Shown here: piece by piece, positions 18,956 through 28,333 of the stretch
Numbering within the stretch: the first letter of the stretch is position 1
Layout: each line of letters starts with the position of its first letter
Assembly (NCBI RefSeq): GCF_011009555.1
Contig: NZ_QXHD01000004.1
Span: 1,516,047 to 1,580,046, forward strand
Origin: Adonisia turfae CCMR0081
GTDB taxonomy: Bacteria > Cyanobacteriota > Cyanobacteriia > Phormidesmidales > Phormidesmidaceae
DNA length: 64,000 nucleotides
Reading direction: 5' to 3'
Notes under the pieces: model-generated
What the model saw: the letters and a program-made list of their open reading frames with translations, nothing else
The model's database searches: none
What the model was told of the DNA's origin: nothing
Program-made: the position numbers and the translations under genes

Positions 18956-19911
18956 AGTTTTACTAGCTTGTTTATATAGCGTTTGGCAAGCTTTAACTTT
19001 TGCTGAGTATGTTTTTGGGCGTTCGCTTTTAAGAGCGGCCAACTGGCAGATTGCGTCTTATATCCAAGTTGGCACATCTCGCTGCTGGCAACCGCTTCAA
19101 TGGTGGCAATTTCTAGGGTGGATAGCTCGGTTTGCCAGCGGTTTAAGGATTTGTTATTGACGGGTCTAACGGCATTTCCTTTCCAAGGTTCACGGTTAAC
19201 GTTGACTCGCTTGGATTGTTGGGTGTGGTAGTCTAACATACTGGCATCAAACGATAACTCTAAAAAGTTGCACAGCTTTTTAAGACAATCTTCTGACGCT
19301 GAGATTAGTTGCTCATAATGCAATGTAAAAATAGCACCATTATCGGGTGGCGACTGACGTGCTGTGGCCATATATCTCCGCCAAACCTCAGCGTCACCCC
19401 CAACACTGCCTGTACTCCATGGCACCGTCTTCCAAGAATTAATGACAGCTCTAGGATCTCGTATTATGTGAATAAAACGAGCTTTTGGAAAGAAGGTCTG
19501 TAGGGTCTGCATATAGAGCAGATGGTTAGGGGTTTTTTCTCCTACGATCTGGGTATTGCGACCTTGTCGAAACTGCTCCAGCAACAACGTGAACAGTGCA
19601 GCATAGCTTCTATCGAGTGTTTGTGCAGCATCCTGAAAAGTTGACAGGTCTAGTTCCATCTCCGCAAATTCGGGGATGTCGGCAATGGCGTGAAGCAAGA
19701 CTTGGTAATTTGCATCTTCTGCTAGGTCACCATAGTGCTCCCGCTTTAGCCAAAAATTTCGGATGAAATGGGTTTCAGGTGCGATCGCAACGTCTGGATG
19801 AGCATCCAACATCTGCTGTAGCAGCGTGGTACCAGAGCGCGGACACCCCACCAAAAAAATAGGATTTAGGGTCTGCATAGGTTTGCTATCTTTCATGGCG
19901 CTAGTGAGCAT
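18952..19911 (-). CDS. sulfotransferase (Sulfotransfer_3 type)
   Basis: A 319-residue sulfotransferase. The PAPS loop is IFLVGCPRSGTTLLQQML and the 3'-phosphate region is ARFIHIIRDPRAVINSWK. The PRSGTT form with DAHPDVAIAPETHF marks the tyrosylprotein/Sulfotransfer_3-like branch, which in bacteria also includes carbohydrate enzymes. The first ATG overlaps the previous gene by 11 bp; ATGs at residues 6 (19896) and 12 are alternatives. It is translationally coupled to the GT downstream through ATGA. Confidence 0.85.
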   Translation of the reverse strand: MLTSAMKDSKPMQTLNPIFLVGCPRSGTTLLQQMLDAHPDVAIAPETHFIRNFWLKREHYGDLAEDANYQVLLHAIADIPEFAEMELDLSTFQDAAQTLDRSYAALFTLLLEQFRQGRNTQIVGEKTPNHLLYMQTLQTFFPKARFIHIIRDPRAVINSWKTVPWSTGSVGGDAEVWRRYMATARQSPPDNGAIFTLHYEQLISASEDCLKKLCNFLELSFDASMLDYHTQQSKRVNVNREPWKGNAVRPVNNKSLNRWQTELSTLEIATIEAVASSEMCQLGYKTQSASWPLLKANAQKHTQQKLKLAKRYINKLVKL

Positions 19912-20875
19912 ATCCCAACTGCCGGAGTAGAGAGCCTGCCTCTTGATTCACCTGTTGGTGTTGTTCTTCAGCAAACTCCCTTTCCCAACCGCCAACGGAT
20001 GTTGCTTTAGCTTGTGAGAATGCCTCGTAGAGCGTTTGGCTAGAGACCGAACTCTCAATTCCTAAGTAGTTAAGTAGCTTTTGTGCCGCCTGCTGAGGCT
20101 GACTAACCAGGTCTTCATAGCGTAGTTCGTAGTATTGATCGGCTGGCAATGCTTGGGCCTGCTCAAGAATACTGCTGACATGACGTCGCCAGGCCCAAAT
20201 ACAACGATGAATATCGCTAGTGCTTTCAAACTCCTTCACACGTTCAGGTTCTACCCAAAAGCGAGCATAGGGACCATGGCGATAGCCACTAGACTCTCGT
20301 TTGTCAGAGTTGGCCGAAGCGGCTTGTAGCCATGGCTTTTTGCTATGGGAGAGCGCGGCATCTCTGCCATCACGAATAATGTGAATAAATTGGGCGTCGG
20401 GAAAGGCTTGATAGAGAAAGTCAATTAAAAAGCAATTACGGGGGGTTTTCTCGGCAAAGCGTAAATCTCCATCTCCATGCAGTCGCATTAGCCATGCGTA
20501 AACAAGCTGATAGAAAAATTTAGCCTTGTCAAAGCTCCACGCCTGGGTATGAATATAGCGAGCGGCTGATTTAGTGGCGACTGGCTCAAAGTGATAGGAA
20601 AGCTCCGGCAGTTGGCCAATACATGATCCTAGAAATGTGGTGCCAGAGCGAGGAGAACCCACAATAAAAATTGGACGGCTCAGATTGGGAAATAGCCAAT
20701 GCCATAGTCTAGTAGTAGATACGGGTCGCTTTTTTTTGTGATAATTTTTACGATCGACGGATACGGTTTGTCGAGCCCAAACTAGCAGGTTAAACCAGCG
20801 GATTGGCTCAACCATATCATGGGGGATAGAGGTCATCTTACTGGTAGTAACTTCACTAAAGTTTTTCATACTCAA
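19901..20875 (-). CDS. sulfotransferase (Sulfotransfer_3 type)
   Basis: A 324-residue sulfotransferase with loop PIFIVGSPRSGTTFLGSCIG and 3'-phosphate region AQFIHIIRDGRDAALSHSK. GGWEREFAEEQ near the C-terminus resembles the acceptor-side end of the family. It overlaps the next sulfotransferase by 11 bp. The pair is unlikely to be a recent duplicate, since identity outside the PAPS sites looks low. Target hydroxyl unknown. Confidence 0.86.
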   Translation of the reverse strand: MSMKNFSEVTTSKMTSIPHDMVEPIRWFNLLVWARQTVSVDRKNYHKKKRPVSTTRLWHWLFPNLSRPIFIVGSPRSGTTFLGSCIGQLPELSYHFEPVATKSAARYIHTQAWSFDKAKFFYQLVYAWLMRLHGDGDLRFAEKTPRNCFLIDFLYQAFPDAQFIHIIRDGRDAALSHSKKPWLQAASANSDKRESSGYRHGPYARFWVEPERVKEFESTSDIHRCIWAWRRHVSSILEQAQALPADQYYELRYEDLVSQPQQAAQKLLNYLGIESSVSSQTLYEAFSQAKATSVGGWEREFAEEQHQQVNQEAGSLLRQLGYAH

Positions 20876-21042
20876 TAGCTTTAGTTCAGGATTGAGTCTT
20901 GATTATTTGAACCAGTCCTAAAATGTATAGTCAAAGCGATCTAAATCTCTCTGAAATACATACTCAACAAGTTTTTGTGATTTTTTTGAGTAATAATCAC
21001 GATAATTTTTCTTTTTAGGAGTTGTATTAAAATGAGGAATTC

Positions 21043-21933
21043 TCAAAGTTCTTTTGAATAAAAAGGAAGCTTGAAAAGACTAGTTTTTTTCTGTATTATC
21101 TCAATCTGTTCAGGGGTTAATTGCTTTAACCACTTACTAGGTTCATTAGCAGATACACGCATTGGTGAATAAGAACTGCCACTATCGGCAACAGTAGATG
21201 TCGCAAGAATTTGATCTGTTTTAGAAGTCCATTCAAGGTTTAATTTATTGAAGAGTTCTTTGTACTCTTTTATGGGATCTCTACACAGCTCCTCATGGGT
21301 AATAAATATCCAATTTGGATGGGTTTGATATTGTTTATGTAAAATGTAATAGATTGCCCCCCAATAAAGAGCTATATTGTCAAAGAAAGTATCGCTATTG
21401 CGTAAGTCATCCTCAAAAGGATGCAAGTAGTCTTCGAGTAATTTCGGCTGTGCTAACAATCTATTCAGAGCTCTACCACGTCCATTATTTTGGGAGGATT
21501 TAAAGGTTCTTAACCAACTAGAAGCCAAACCACAGGGGTGGCGAGTGATGATAACAATCTGAGGCGCGATATTGTGATCGATCCAATCTAATGCTGCGCA
21601 AGCATGAACATCTTTCACGATGACTCGACCAGGCAACCAACTGAGTCTTTTTTTAAGACGACTATAATGTCCAGTCAGCTTGCACTTAATATAAGGATGA
21701 TTGCTTTTGCCAGAGAACACCTTTTGACAAAAATGCTTAAATGCAAGATCATTGTCGTCTGCACGGAGGTATTTGAGCCAATGAGGGGAGGCTTCAGAGA
21801 CATGATCCATATTAAATGGTTCATGAAAAAGTTTTATATTCTTGCTCGTATTCAATACAGAAGCCAACCACGTTGTTCCACTTCTGGGTAAGCCAACTAT
21901 CAGGATTGGGGGCTTGTCTTTGGAAAGGAGCAT
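21043..21933 (-). CDS. sulfotransferase (Sulfotransfer_3 type)
   Basis: A 296-residue sulfotransferase with PILIVGLPRSGTTWLASVL and the downstream site IVIITRHPCGLASSWLRTFK. EPSKWLKQLTPEQIEIIQKK is the usual C-terminal helix of the family. Sequence and flanks are A/T-rich compared with the genes to its left. It lies 318 bp from the next gene on the right, where no frame of note is seen. Confidence 0.85.
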   Translation of the reverse strand: MLLSKDKPPILIVGLPRSGTTWLASVLNTSKNIKLFHEPFNMDHVSEASPHWLKYLRADDNDLAFKHFCQKVFSGKSNHPYIKCKLTGHYSRLKKRLSWLPGRVIVKDVHACAALDWIDHNIAPQIVIITRHPCGLASSWLRTFKSSQNNGRGRALNRLLAQPKLLEDYLHPFEDDLRNSDTFFDNIALYWGAIYYILHKQYQTHPNWIFITHEELCRDPIKEYKELFNKLNLEWTSKTDQILATSTVADSGSSYSPMRVSANEPSKWLKQLTPEQIEIIQKKTSLFKLPFYSKEL

Positions 21934-22251
21934 AATGATTCGTTGGTTTTATGGATAACCGTATTTTTTCTTGTAAGGAATCAAACAATCAGATAATTGT
22001 TTTATGAATAAAGAAAATTTATTTCTCCTAGGTTAGCTCCATACTATTAAGTATATTTAAAATAGCCCTTATTCCTATATTGAAATTAGAAGGCTTACTA
22101 CGCTCTTGAGCAAAAAAACATTTATGTTAATGATCAAGAGATTAAGTCATAAAATTGTATTTAGAAAGAGTAAATTGACTTCAAAATAACTCTATCCCTC
22201 AAATTTTAACGTAATGGAACAGTCTGATTAAACAGGTTAATTTTGGCATTT
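21934..22251. other. A/T-rich intergenic gap
   Basis: No coding signal is seen on either strand in this 318-bp stretch. It is strongly A/T-rich, and no clear promoter or hairpin could be picked out. Confidence 0.4.
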
Positions 22252-23190
22252 TTATATAAATGGAGTTTCAAAAAGTTTTTGATTAATAGAAATTTTCTCT
22301 GCCATTTTCAAAAGGGATAGAATAAAAATCTTGTTTTGTGAAATCATATAGCTTTCTTTATAAAGAGAGTGCAAATGTTGAATCCCCTTGGATTGAGCAT
22401 CCATAAACTCTTGAATTAATAATTTTCTATGGGCTCCTCTTTTCACATTTGGTTTTTTAGAAAAGTTCTCAGGCTTATTGGAAAATTTTTGATACCAATC
22501 ATGAAAGCCAATAGAATCAAAATGTAATAACTTTATTTCTTTAGTATCTATAAATCTTGTATTTTTCTTGTCATACTCAAGTGGTTGATGAATCGCAATT
22601 TTTTGAATCTTTGAAGTTATTTTTATAGCTACTTTTGATCTTGTATGACCTTTGAAATAATTATCTCCATAGAAAACAGATTTGCAGCCGAATACCTTAG
22701 CTACTTTTACTTTTCGAGGTGATGGGTTAGGAACTTTAAATATCCTAGGTTCAAAGATATTTTTGTAATTTTCAATTTCAGGAATAGCTTCACGTATTGA
22801 TAATCTTATGACATCTGATTCACTATTATCTAAAACAGACTTGAAATTTTTGGATGAATAAATTAATTCATCTCTATCAATATGTATAATCCATTTGCAG
22901 CCGAGTTCTTTTGCAATAGTTATACCTTCATTAGCATTGATAACTTGCCTCTCCGTATGCAACTCAGGTCTATGGGAAGACCTTTTTAACCAATATTCAT
23001 CCGTGCATGTTACTGCATGAACATTTTTATATGTTGAATGTATGTGATCGATGCAATTATCATTAGGATCATCGAAGAATAAAATAATTTTATCAATCCC
23101 TATATTCAAATGATAGTTGATGAATAAAATTAATTCCTCTAGAGTCCCTTTAACGGTAGAAATAATGGCTACTTTAGGGTCGTTTTTCAT
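22252..23190 (-). CDS. glycosyltransferase, GT2/GT92-like
   Basis: A 312-residue protein beginning KVAIISTVKGTLEELILFIN, with IDKIILFFDDPNDN and the metal site WIIHIDRDELI. This is the layout of the Glyco_tranf_2_4/GT92-like group, where the acceptor is contacted through a late HQPLEYDKKN-type region. Codon use is far richer in A/T than in the left part of the cluster, which may mean separate acquisition. The specificity cannot be predicted. Confidence 0.75.
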   Translation of the reverse strand: MKNDPKVAIISTVKGTLEELILFINYHLNIGIDKIILFFDDPNDNCIDHIHSTYKNVHAVTCTDEYWLKRSSHRPELHTERQVINANEGITIAKELGCKWIIHIDRDELIYSSKNFKSVLDNSESDVIRLSIREAIPEIENYKNIFEPRIFKVPNPSPRKVKVAKVFGCKSVFYGDNYFKGHTRSKVAIKITSKIQKIAIHQPLEYDKKNTRFIDTKEIKLLHFDSIGFHDWYQKFSNKPENFSKKPNVKRGAHRKLLIQEFMDAQSKGIQHLHSLYKESYMISQNKIFILSLLKMAEKISINQKLFETPFI

Positions 23191-23364
23191 AATGAATTCC
23201 TATACTGTATAAATGTCTCTCATCAATGCCTTAGAAGCTTAGCTAGTTGAAATTATTTTGACTAGAATACAATTTAGCTAGAGCTTCCTAGCGATAAAAA
23301 GTATATAGAGATAAGAGAGTATTTCAAGCATCAATTCTATTAAAACTAATGCTTGAAATAAATG

Positions 23365-24324
23365 TTAGTTAAGCTTCGACTGTAAGTGAAATATTGTACT
23401 CATATAGAAATTTAAAACCATTCTGAAGGCTTCTGGTACATCTTTGATGCCAAAAGTGGATTCTAAAATGCTTTTAGGTAGTTTTCCAATCATCTTATCT
23501 TGATGAATTTTTCCCTCACGGGGACCATCGTGGTTCCCATGTCCACAGGCCTTAGCCGCCCCTAAGAATGGGAAGTTTTCAAAATTAAGGTATTCCGACT
23601 GATTAATATGTCTCCCCAAAATATTTACAGGATGCCATTCTTCTGCATAGTGGTCCTTTGAAATCTGATCTAGCCAGTCCGTCATTTCTGTTGGTATTGC
23701 AACAGTTCTTTCTTGGTGTGCTGCCAACCAATGGCTTGATTTACTAAATATATCTGAGTGAATTTCTAGAAGCTTAGCACGTAAAGTTGCTTGCTTAAAT
23801 ATGCGACATGTCCCACAAGATGAGTTGAATCTTCTGATGAAATATGTATTTCCATATTCAATCTCATTGTTTGAGTTAACCTTCACTTCTATCTGAAGAC
23901 CCTTGTTAATTATATAGCCATCTACTGTAGAACTTTGCAGCGTTTTATCTAATGAATTGATGGCATATTTAGCAAGATTACTATTCACATAGTCATCACC
24001 ATCAACGCGCATAAATAAGTCTACTTTGAATTTCTCGATAGCATAAAGTATGCCTACTATAAACTTTAAACCCATATCTACCCTTGCAATATTTCGATCT
24101 GGTTTAAAGGTTTTAGAGTCGGCTACATCTAGAAAATAAATATTGTCACCAATGTCTTTTGCCCAGTCTGGAATTTTACAGCAGACAACTATGATTTTTA
24201 TATCAGTAAACGTTTGTCGCCGTAATGACTCTAATGTCCTTTTAAGGACTATTTCAACATGCTCATAGTTGCTTACTTTAACGCTATCAGGATGAATTAC
24301 AGGAAGAATAAATGCGAAACTCAT
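23365..24324 (-). CDS. putative glycosyltransferase (GT-A, rhamnosyltransferase-like)
   Basis: A 319-residue protein with FAFILPVIHPDSVKVSNYEH, LRRQTFTDIKIIVVC and the metal-binding LFMRVDGDDYVNSNL. The DGDD signature and the layout resemble a small group of bacterial GT-A enzymes annotated as glycosyl- or rhamnosyltransferases. A later GTCRIFKQATLR and HQERTVAIPTEMTDWLDQI may be acceptor elements. Lower confidence than for the GT2 genes because the N-terminal nucleotide motif is atypical. Confidence 0.65.
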   Translation of the reverse strand: MSFAFILPVIHPDSVKVSNYEHVEIVLKRTLESLRRQTFTDIKIIVVCCKIPDWAKDIGDNIYFLDVADSKTFKPDRNIARVDMGLKFIVGILYAIEKFKVDLFMRVDGDDYVNSNLAKYAINSLDKTLQSSTVDGYIINKGLQIEVKVNSNNEIEYGNTYFIRRFNSSCGTCRIFKQATLRAKLLEIHSDIFSKSSHWLAAHQERTVAIPTEMTDWLDQISKDHYAEEWHPVNILGRHINQSEYLNFENFPFLGAAKACGHGNHDGPREGKIHQDKMIGKLPKSILESTFGIKDVPEAFRMVLNFYMSTIFHLQSKLN

Positions 24325-24362
24325 AGGGTTAAACTCCTAACGTACTAATTTTCAATAAAATC

Positions 24363-25244
24363 TTAGCGACTTACAGTTTCTGGACATTTCAACCAATGGT
24401 CTAAATTTCTTTCAGTTAATAACTCAAGACTTTTTATTTCAGGTTCGAAAAGAATTTTGAGCCTTTGGAGCTGTTTATCTTTTAGCGGTATTTTATATTC
24501 CCTTTTATGAATTGTTTTTGGCTCAATTTTAACCGTGTCATCAACTTCTAAAAAAGAAAATATCTGCGACAGTGTCTCATTATGTTTTTCCTGTAGATCT
24601 TCTGATAAAAGAATCAAAATCTGATCCCTTGGGAAGAATCTAAGGAGGCGGCGTATTTGGGATGAGTAAAAGCTTCGATCAAGATAGGAAAAAGTTCTAT
24701 TTTGGTCTGAGATAAATCTCTTCATTTTTGACGTTCCTGTCTTGACCCGTGAATAATCAAGTTCGGTAAAAATTGCTTCAGAGAAATCTCTATGCTCGTT
24801 ACCTCTGGAAGCTGCCATGTTCCAATGGGAATAAGCTCTAGTGATAGGGTTTCTTAGCAACAGAATGATTTTTGCATCTGGATTATAGGTATGAATCCTT
24901 GCTGGTGCTTTTTCATTCCACATATAGCAAGGGCATGCTTCGCCAACAACTTTAGTAGATGGCGAAGGTTGGAAAAATGCATGATATTTTCGATAAGCTG
25001 GAAAAATAGAATGCAAATTTATAAAAAATCTATCATTGTCGAAAAAATGCACTTCCTTTAAGGAATAGGGCATACAAATCTCTGGATGTTTAGTAAGAAA
25101 ATCATGCAGAGCTGTTGTTCCTCCTTTTTGTGTTCCTGCTATAAAAAAGGTCACTAATGGTTTGCCAACAGTAGCGGATCTACAACGCTTGACTAACTTT
25201 GAAACAATTTTTTCTGTATAAGTTACTTCACTAACGGTATGCAT
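24363..25244 (-). CDS. sulfotransferase (heparan-sulfate type)
   Basis: A 293-residue enzyme with PAPS loop FFIAGTQKGGTTALHDFL, then CMPYSLKEVHFFDND, and the 3'-phosphate region KIILLLRNPITRAYSHWNM. The pattern matches the NDST-like branch of sulfotransferases acting on polysaccharides. It is the first sulfotransferase after the ABC exporter in the direction of transcription (42 bp away). Confidence 0.87.
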   Translation of the reverse strand: MHTVSEVTYTEKIVSKLVKRCRSATVGKPLVTFFIAGTQKGGTTALHDFLTKHPEICMPYSLKEVHFFDNDRFFINLHSIFPAYRKYHAFFQPSPSTKVVGEACPCYMWNEKAPARIHTYNPDAKIILLLRNPITRAYSHWNMAASRGNEHRDFSEAIFTELDYSRVKTGTSKMKRFISDQNRTFSYLDRSFYSSQIRRLLRFFPRDQILILLSEDLQEKHNETLSQIFSFLEVDDTVKIEPKTIHKREYKIPLKDKQLQRLKILFEPEIKSLELLTERNLDHWLKCPETVSR

Positions 25245-25286
25245 GCTGATTTCCCAATATTGATAACTTTCAGATTAATTAGCGCT

Positions 25287-27137
25287 TTAATTAGCGCTAC
25301 CTATTTCAAATTGCATTTGGTGATATTTCCAAAGCTTGCCGCGCTCTTTGAGTAAACTCTGATAATTTCCTTGCTCTACAATTCGCCCTTTCTCTAAGAC
25401 GACAACTTTATCCGCATTAGAAATTGTTGATAGTCGATGGGCAATAGCAATTACAGTGCGCCCTTTTGATAACCTCTCGATTGATTCCTGAATCAGTTTT
25501 TCAGTTAATGAGTCAAGAGCACTTGTTGCCTCATCCAGAATTAAAATTTCGGGATCTCGCAACAGAGCACGCGCGATCGCAATCCTCTGACGCTGTCCTC
25601 CTGATAATCGGACACCCCGATTACCCAAGATCGTTTCAAATCCCTTCGGTAATTCTTGAATGAATTCCAGGGCATTAGATGCTTTCGCCGCTTCGATAAT
25701 ATCCGTGTCGCTAACATTTTCAACACCGTACACTAAGTTTTCGGCCACTGTTGTATTGAAGATAAACGTATCCTGGCTGACGATAGCCATTCGCTTTCTA
25801 AACGAATTTATTTTTAATTCGTTTAGATCTACGCCATCAATCAAAATTCGACCGCGCGAAGGGTCATAAAAACGTGGAATCAAATCTGCCAACGTAGTCT
25901 TCCCAGCCCCGGAAGCACCTACCAGCGCCGTCGTTTCTCCTCGCTTAATGGAGAGCGTAATGTCGTGGAGTATCGGCTCACCAGGATTATAGGAGAAGTC
26001 AACCGAAACAAAATCGATTGAGCGCTCTAACCGATGAAATTCTTGATGGCCGTCTTGGAAATAGGGCTTATCATCGCGTCGGAGCAGGTCATTGACTGAA
26101 TGTAAGGCACCTTGCGATGAGAGAAAACCAACACGGATGCCGTTTAAGGATGAAACCAGTGGTGTGGTACGAATCAGTACAAATAAGAATGTCAGTAGCT
26201 CTGCTGCTTTGAGTTGTCCCCTAGCAATGAGTAAGCTAAAGGATATGACAACCATGCCCACCAGGAGGGTAACGCCCAGACCTTCAATTAAGGGTCTTAC
26301 TAATGCGGAAAAATTAATGACTGCCAGCTGAGAATCATGAATTTGCTGGGCAGCTGCATAAAAGCGCTTTCGTTCAAAGTCCTGTGTGCCTGAGGCGTGA
26401 ACGGTGCGGATGCCGTTAATAAATGCAAGCGCTCGGTTAGTAAAGGCTTTGTTAGCAGCCGGGACTGCAAAGCTAGCCTCTCTCACCTTGGCCGTTAGAG
26501 AGGTTAATCCAACGGAGATTAGAGAAAAGACAAGGGTGGAGATTAAAAATAGCTGCCAGGATAACAGCAACATGGACGTTAGATAGGCCAAAACCTTAGA
26601 GCCTTGGACAACAGACGTTGCAAGAACATTAAATGCCTGCTGAACCTGATTCACTTCCCCCCGGATAGTGCTCATCAAAGCTCCAGGACTCACGGTGGTG
26701 TAGTAGCTGAGTCGCAAGCTTTCTAGCTGATCAAAAATTCGACCACGTAAGCGATTGACAAGAGTCAAAGAGGACTTCTTAGCATAGATAGTGCTTAAAT
26801 AATCAAAGCAACCCCGTAACCAAACTCCCACCAGCAATAGACCAGACAGTCTGTAGATCCGTTCTGTTGCAGAAGCCTGGGTTGCCAAAAAAATGGTATC
26901 AAACCACTGAATTCCTGTTTGAATAGGAGGCTCTTCAGGGTTAGTGAGTCCTTGTAGAAAGGAGGCAATAAATCCAACCGTTACCCCTTCAAAGGCAGCT
27001 GCAATCAGAGCAAAGAGGATTGCTAGAAAGACGATTCTTCGAAAATATTTAAATTCCCTAAGAATTAAATGATGTTCCTTCCAGATCTGAGTTGTTTTGA
27101 TCAGTGTACGAAGGGCACCAGGTAGCTTTATTTTCAT
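25287..27137 (-). CDS. ABC exporter, permease fused to ATPase (MsbA/HepA/PglK-like)
   Basis: A 616-residue half-transporter. The N-terminal membrane domain has about six helices (residues 35-345). The ATPase domain has Walker A GASGAGKTT (407-415), signature LSGGQ (511-515), Walker B ILILDEA (531-537) and the H-loop His567. Homodimers of this architecture flip lipid-linked oligosaccharides or lipids. No Wzx-type flippase is seen in the window, so this is the best candidate for moving the repeat unit across the membrane. HepA of heterocyst envelope polysaccharide is a known cyanobacterial relative. Confidence 0.85.
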   Translation of the reverse strand: MKIKLPGALRTLIKTTQIWKEHHLILREFKYFRRIVFLAILFALIAAAFEGVTVGFIASFLQGLTNPEEPPIQTGIQWFDTIFLATQASATERIYRLSGLLLVGVWLRGCFDYLSTIYAKKSSLTLVNRLRGRIFDQLESLRLSYYTTVSPGALMSTIRGEVNQVQQAFNVLATSVVQGSKVLAYLTSMLLLSWQLFLISTLVFSLISVGLTSLTAKVREASFAVPAANKAFTNRALAFINGIRTVHASGTQDFERKRFYAAAQQIHDSQLAVINFSALVRPLIEGLGVTLLVGMVVISFSLLIARGQLKAAELLTFLFVLIRTTPLVSSLNGIRVGFLSSQGALHSVNDLLRRDDKPYFQDGHQEFHRLERSIDFVSVDFSYNPGEPILHDITLSIKRGETTALVGASGAGKTTLADLIPRFYDPSRGRILIDGVDLNELKINSFRKRMAIVSQDTFIFNTTVAENLVYGVENVSDTDIIEAAKASNALEFIQELPKGFETILGNRGVRLSGGQRQRIAIARALLRDPEILILDEATSALDSLTEKLIQESIERLSKGRTVIAIAHRLSTISNADKVVVLEKGRIVEQGNYQSLLKERGKLWKYHQMQFEIGSAN

Positions 27138-27316
27138 GAAGTCAAAATATAGAAAATACTTCTGGGAAGCAGTTTATAACCCACAAACGTTAATCTGAGC
27201 CTATACGCATCACACTATAGTTTTCCTAATGTAAAGCGATTTTCGGGAAAGGTCAGAAACACCGAAAAGCAACCCATAGCTTTACCTAAACCACATCATT
27301 TAGCTATCACTAAAAC

Positions 27317-27444
27317 AGTTGCTTCATCAAGCAACTATCTGATTTTTAGCATTGCTTCAGACAGCTCAAATAGCCCATCGAGCTGTTCCATGTCCTCAAT
27401 GGGCTACAAGCGATAGAAAGCTTTCTACTGAAAGCGTTCTATCA
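27317..27444 (-). promoter_or_regulatory. cluster of hairpins between wecG-like gene and ABC exporter
   Basis: Three inverted repeats occur in the 326-bp gap: AGTTGCTT/AAGCAACT (27317-27336, perfect), TAGCCCAT/ATGGGCTA (27371-27406, perfect) and GATAGAAAGC/GCGTTCTATC (27412-27444, one mismatch). A further pair, ACAGCTC (27361-27367) with GAGCTGT (27380-27386), would compete with the second. They could form a terminator or attenuator, but no strong U run follows. Confidence 0.4.
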
Positions 27445-27463
27445 AATCACCTAATGTTTTGGG

Positions 27464-28333
27464 CTATCGTCTACCATGCATCCCAAACGCAACGTTTACT
27501 TGAGGGCAACCAAATCTAGGCTCTAATCCTAACTTCACCTTAACCAGTTGCTTAAAGGCCAACAACAAAAATAAGGGGATTGTTTTGGCATAGCGCTTCC
27601 AAAGTCTGCCTGGCTCTTGTACTAAGCGATATAGCCATTCCAGGCCGTTCTTTTGCACCCAAACAGGGGCCCACTTCTTCTCACCAGCAAAAATCGGAAA
27701 TACACCACCTATACCCACCATAACTGACTGGATCCGGCCTTTGTGATGATGCATCCACCACTCCTGCTTAGGACAGCCCAACGATATCAGTACCAAGCCA
27801 GCTCCACTATCGTTGATCTCCTTAACTAAGGCCGCATCTTCATCACGGGTGAGTGGTCTAAAGGGTGGCGATACCATACCTGCAATCTTTAAGTTAGGAT
27901 ACTCTCGCTTGAGCCGTTGTTCCATACTCCACAGCACATCAGGAGTAGAGCCTAAGAAAAAGATGCTGATATTTTCTTTAGATGCTTTTTCGCACAGGCT
28001 AAGAAAAATATCCATTCCTGCGACTCGATCTTGCTTGCGCTTTCTCAGGCGACTGGTTAGCCATACTAGGGGCATACCATCCGGCGTGAGCATATCGGCT
28101 CTATGTAAGACCCAGGCAAAGCCTTCATTGTATTTGGCCTCAACTAACATGTGGACATTTGCCACACACACGACTTTACTGAGTCGCTGATGTGCCCAAC
28201 CTAACATCGTATTAATTTGGGCCTCAAAGGGTTCTGCTGTAACTGGAAAACCAATCACACTCTGCTTTTCCAGTTTTTTTGTGCTTCTCTTCCAAAGACC
28301 AGTAAGGTTAGACTTAGTAGTCGAATACAGCAT
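27464..28333 (-). CDS. WecG/TagA/CpsF family glycosyltransferase (GT26)
   Basis: A 289-residue member of the WecG/TagA family, which adds an N-acetylmannosamine-type or related sugar to a lipid-linked acceptor at the membrane. Visible signatures are HRADMLTPDGMPLVWLTSR, FFLGSTPDVLWSMEQRL and ISLGCPKQEWWMHHHK, plus the amphipathic C-terminal tail. About 40 extra N-terminal residues precede FPVTAEPFEAQINTML, where the family normally starts, so the true start may be further in. It is the first minus-strand gene of the cluster, facing the long divergent control region. Confidence 0.85.
   Translation of the reverse strand: MLYSTTKSNLTGLWKRSTKKLEKQSVIGFPVTAEPFEAQINTMLGWAHQRLSKVVCVANVHMLVEAKYNEGFAWVLHRADMLTPDGMPLVWLTSRLRKRKQDRVAGMDIFLSLCEKASKENISIFFLGSTPDVLWSMEQRLKREYPNLKIAGMVSPPFRPLTRDEDAALVKEINDSGAGLVLISLGCPKQEWWMHHHKGRIQSVMVGIGGVFPIFAGEKKWAPVWVQKNGLEWLYRLVQEPGRLWKRYAKTIPLFLLLAFKQLVKVKLGLEPRFGCPQVNVAFGMHGRR

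Noticed and set aside
18956-19042. Longer N-terminus for the glycosyltransferase at 17777
   Set aside because: The added residues lie inside the upstream sulfotransferase gene, and the ATGA overlap at 18952-18955 marks the real start.
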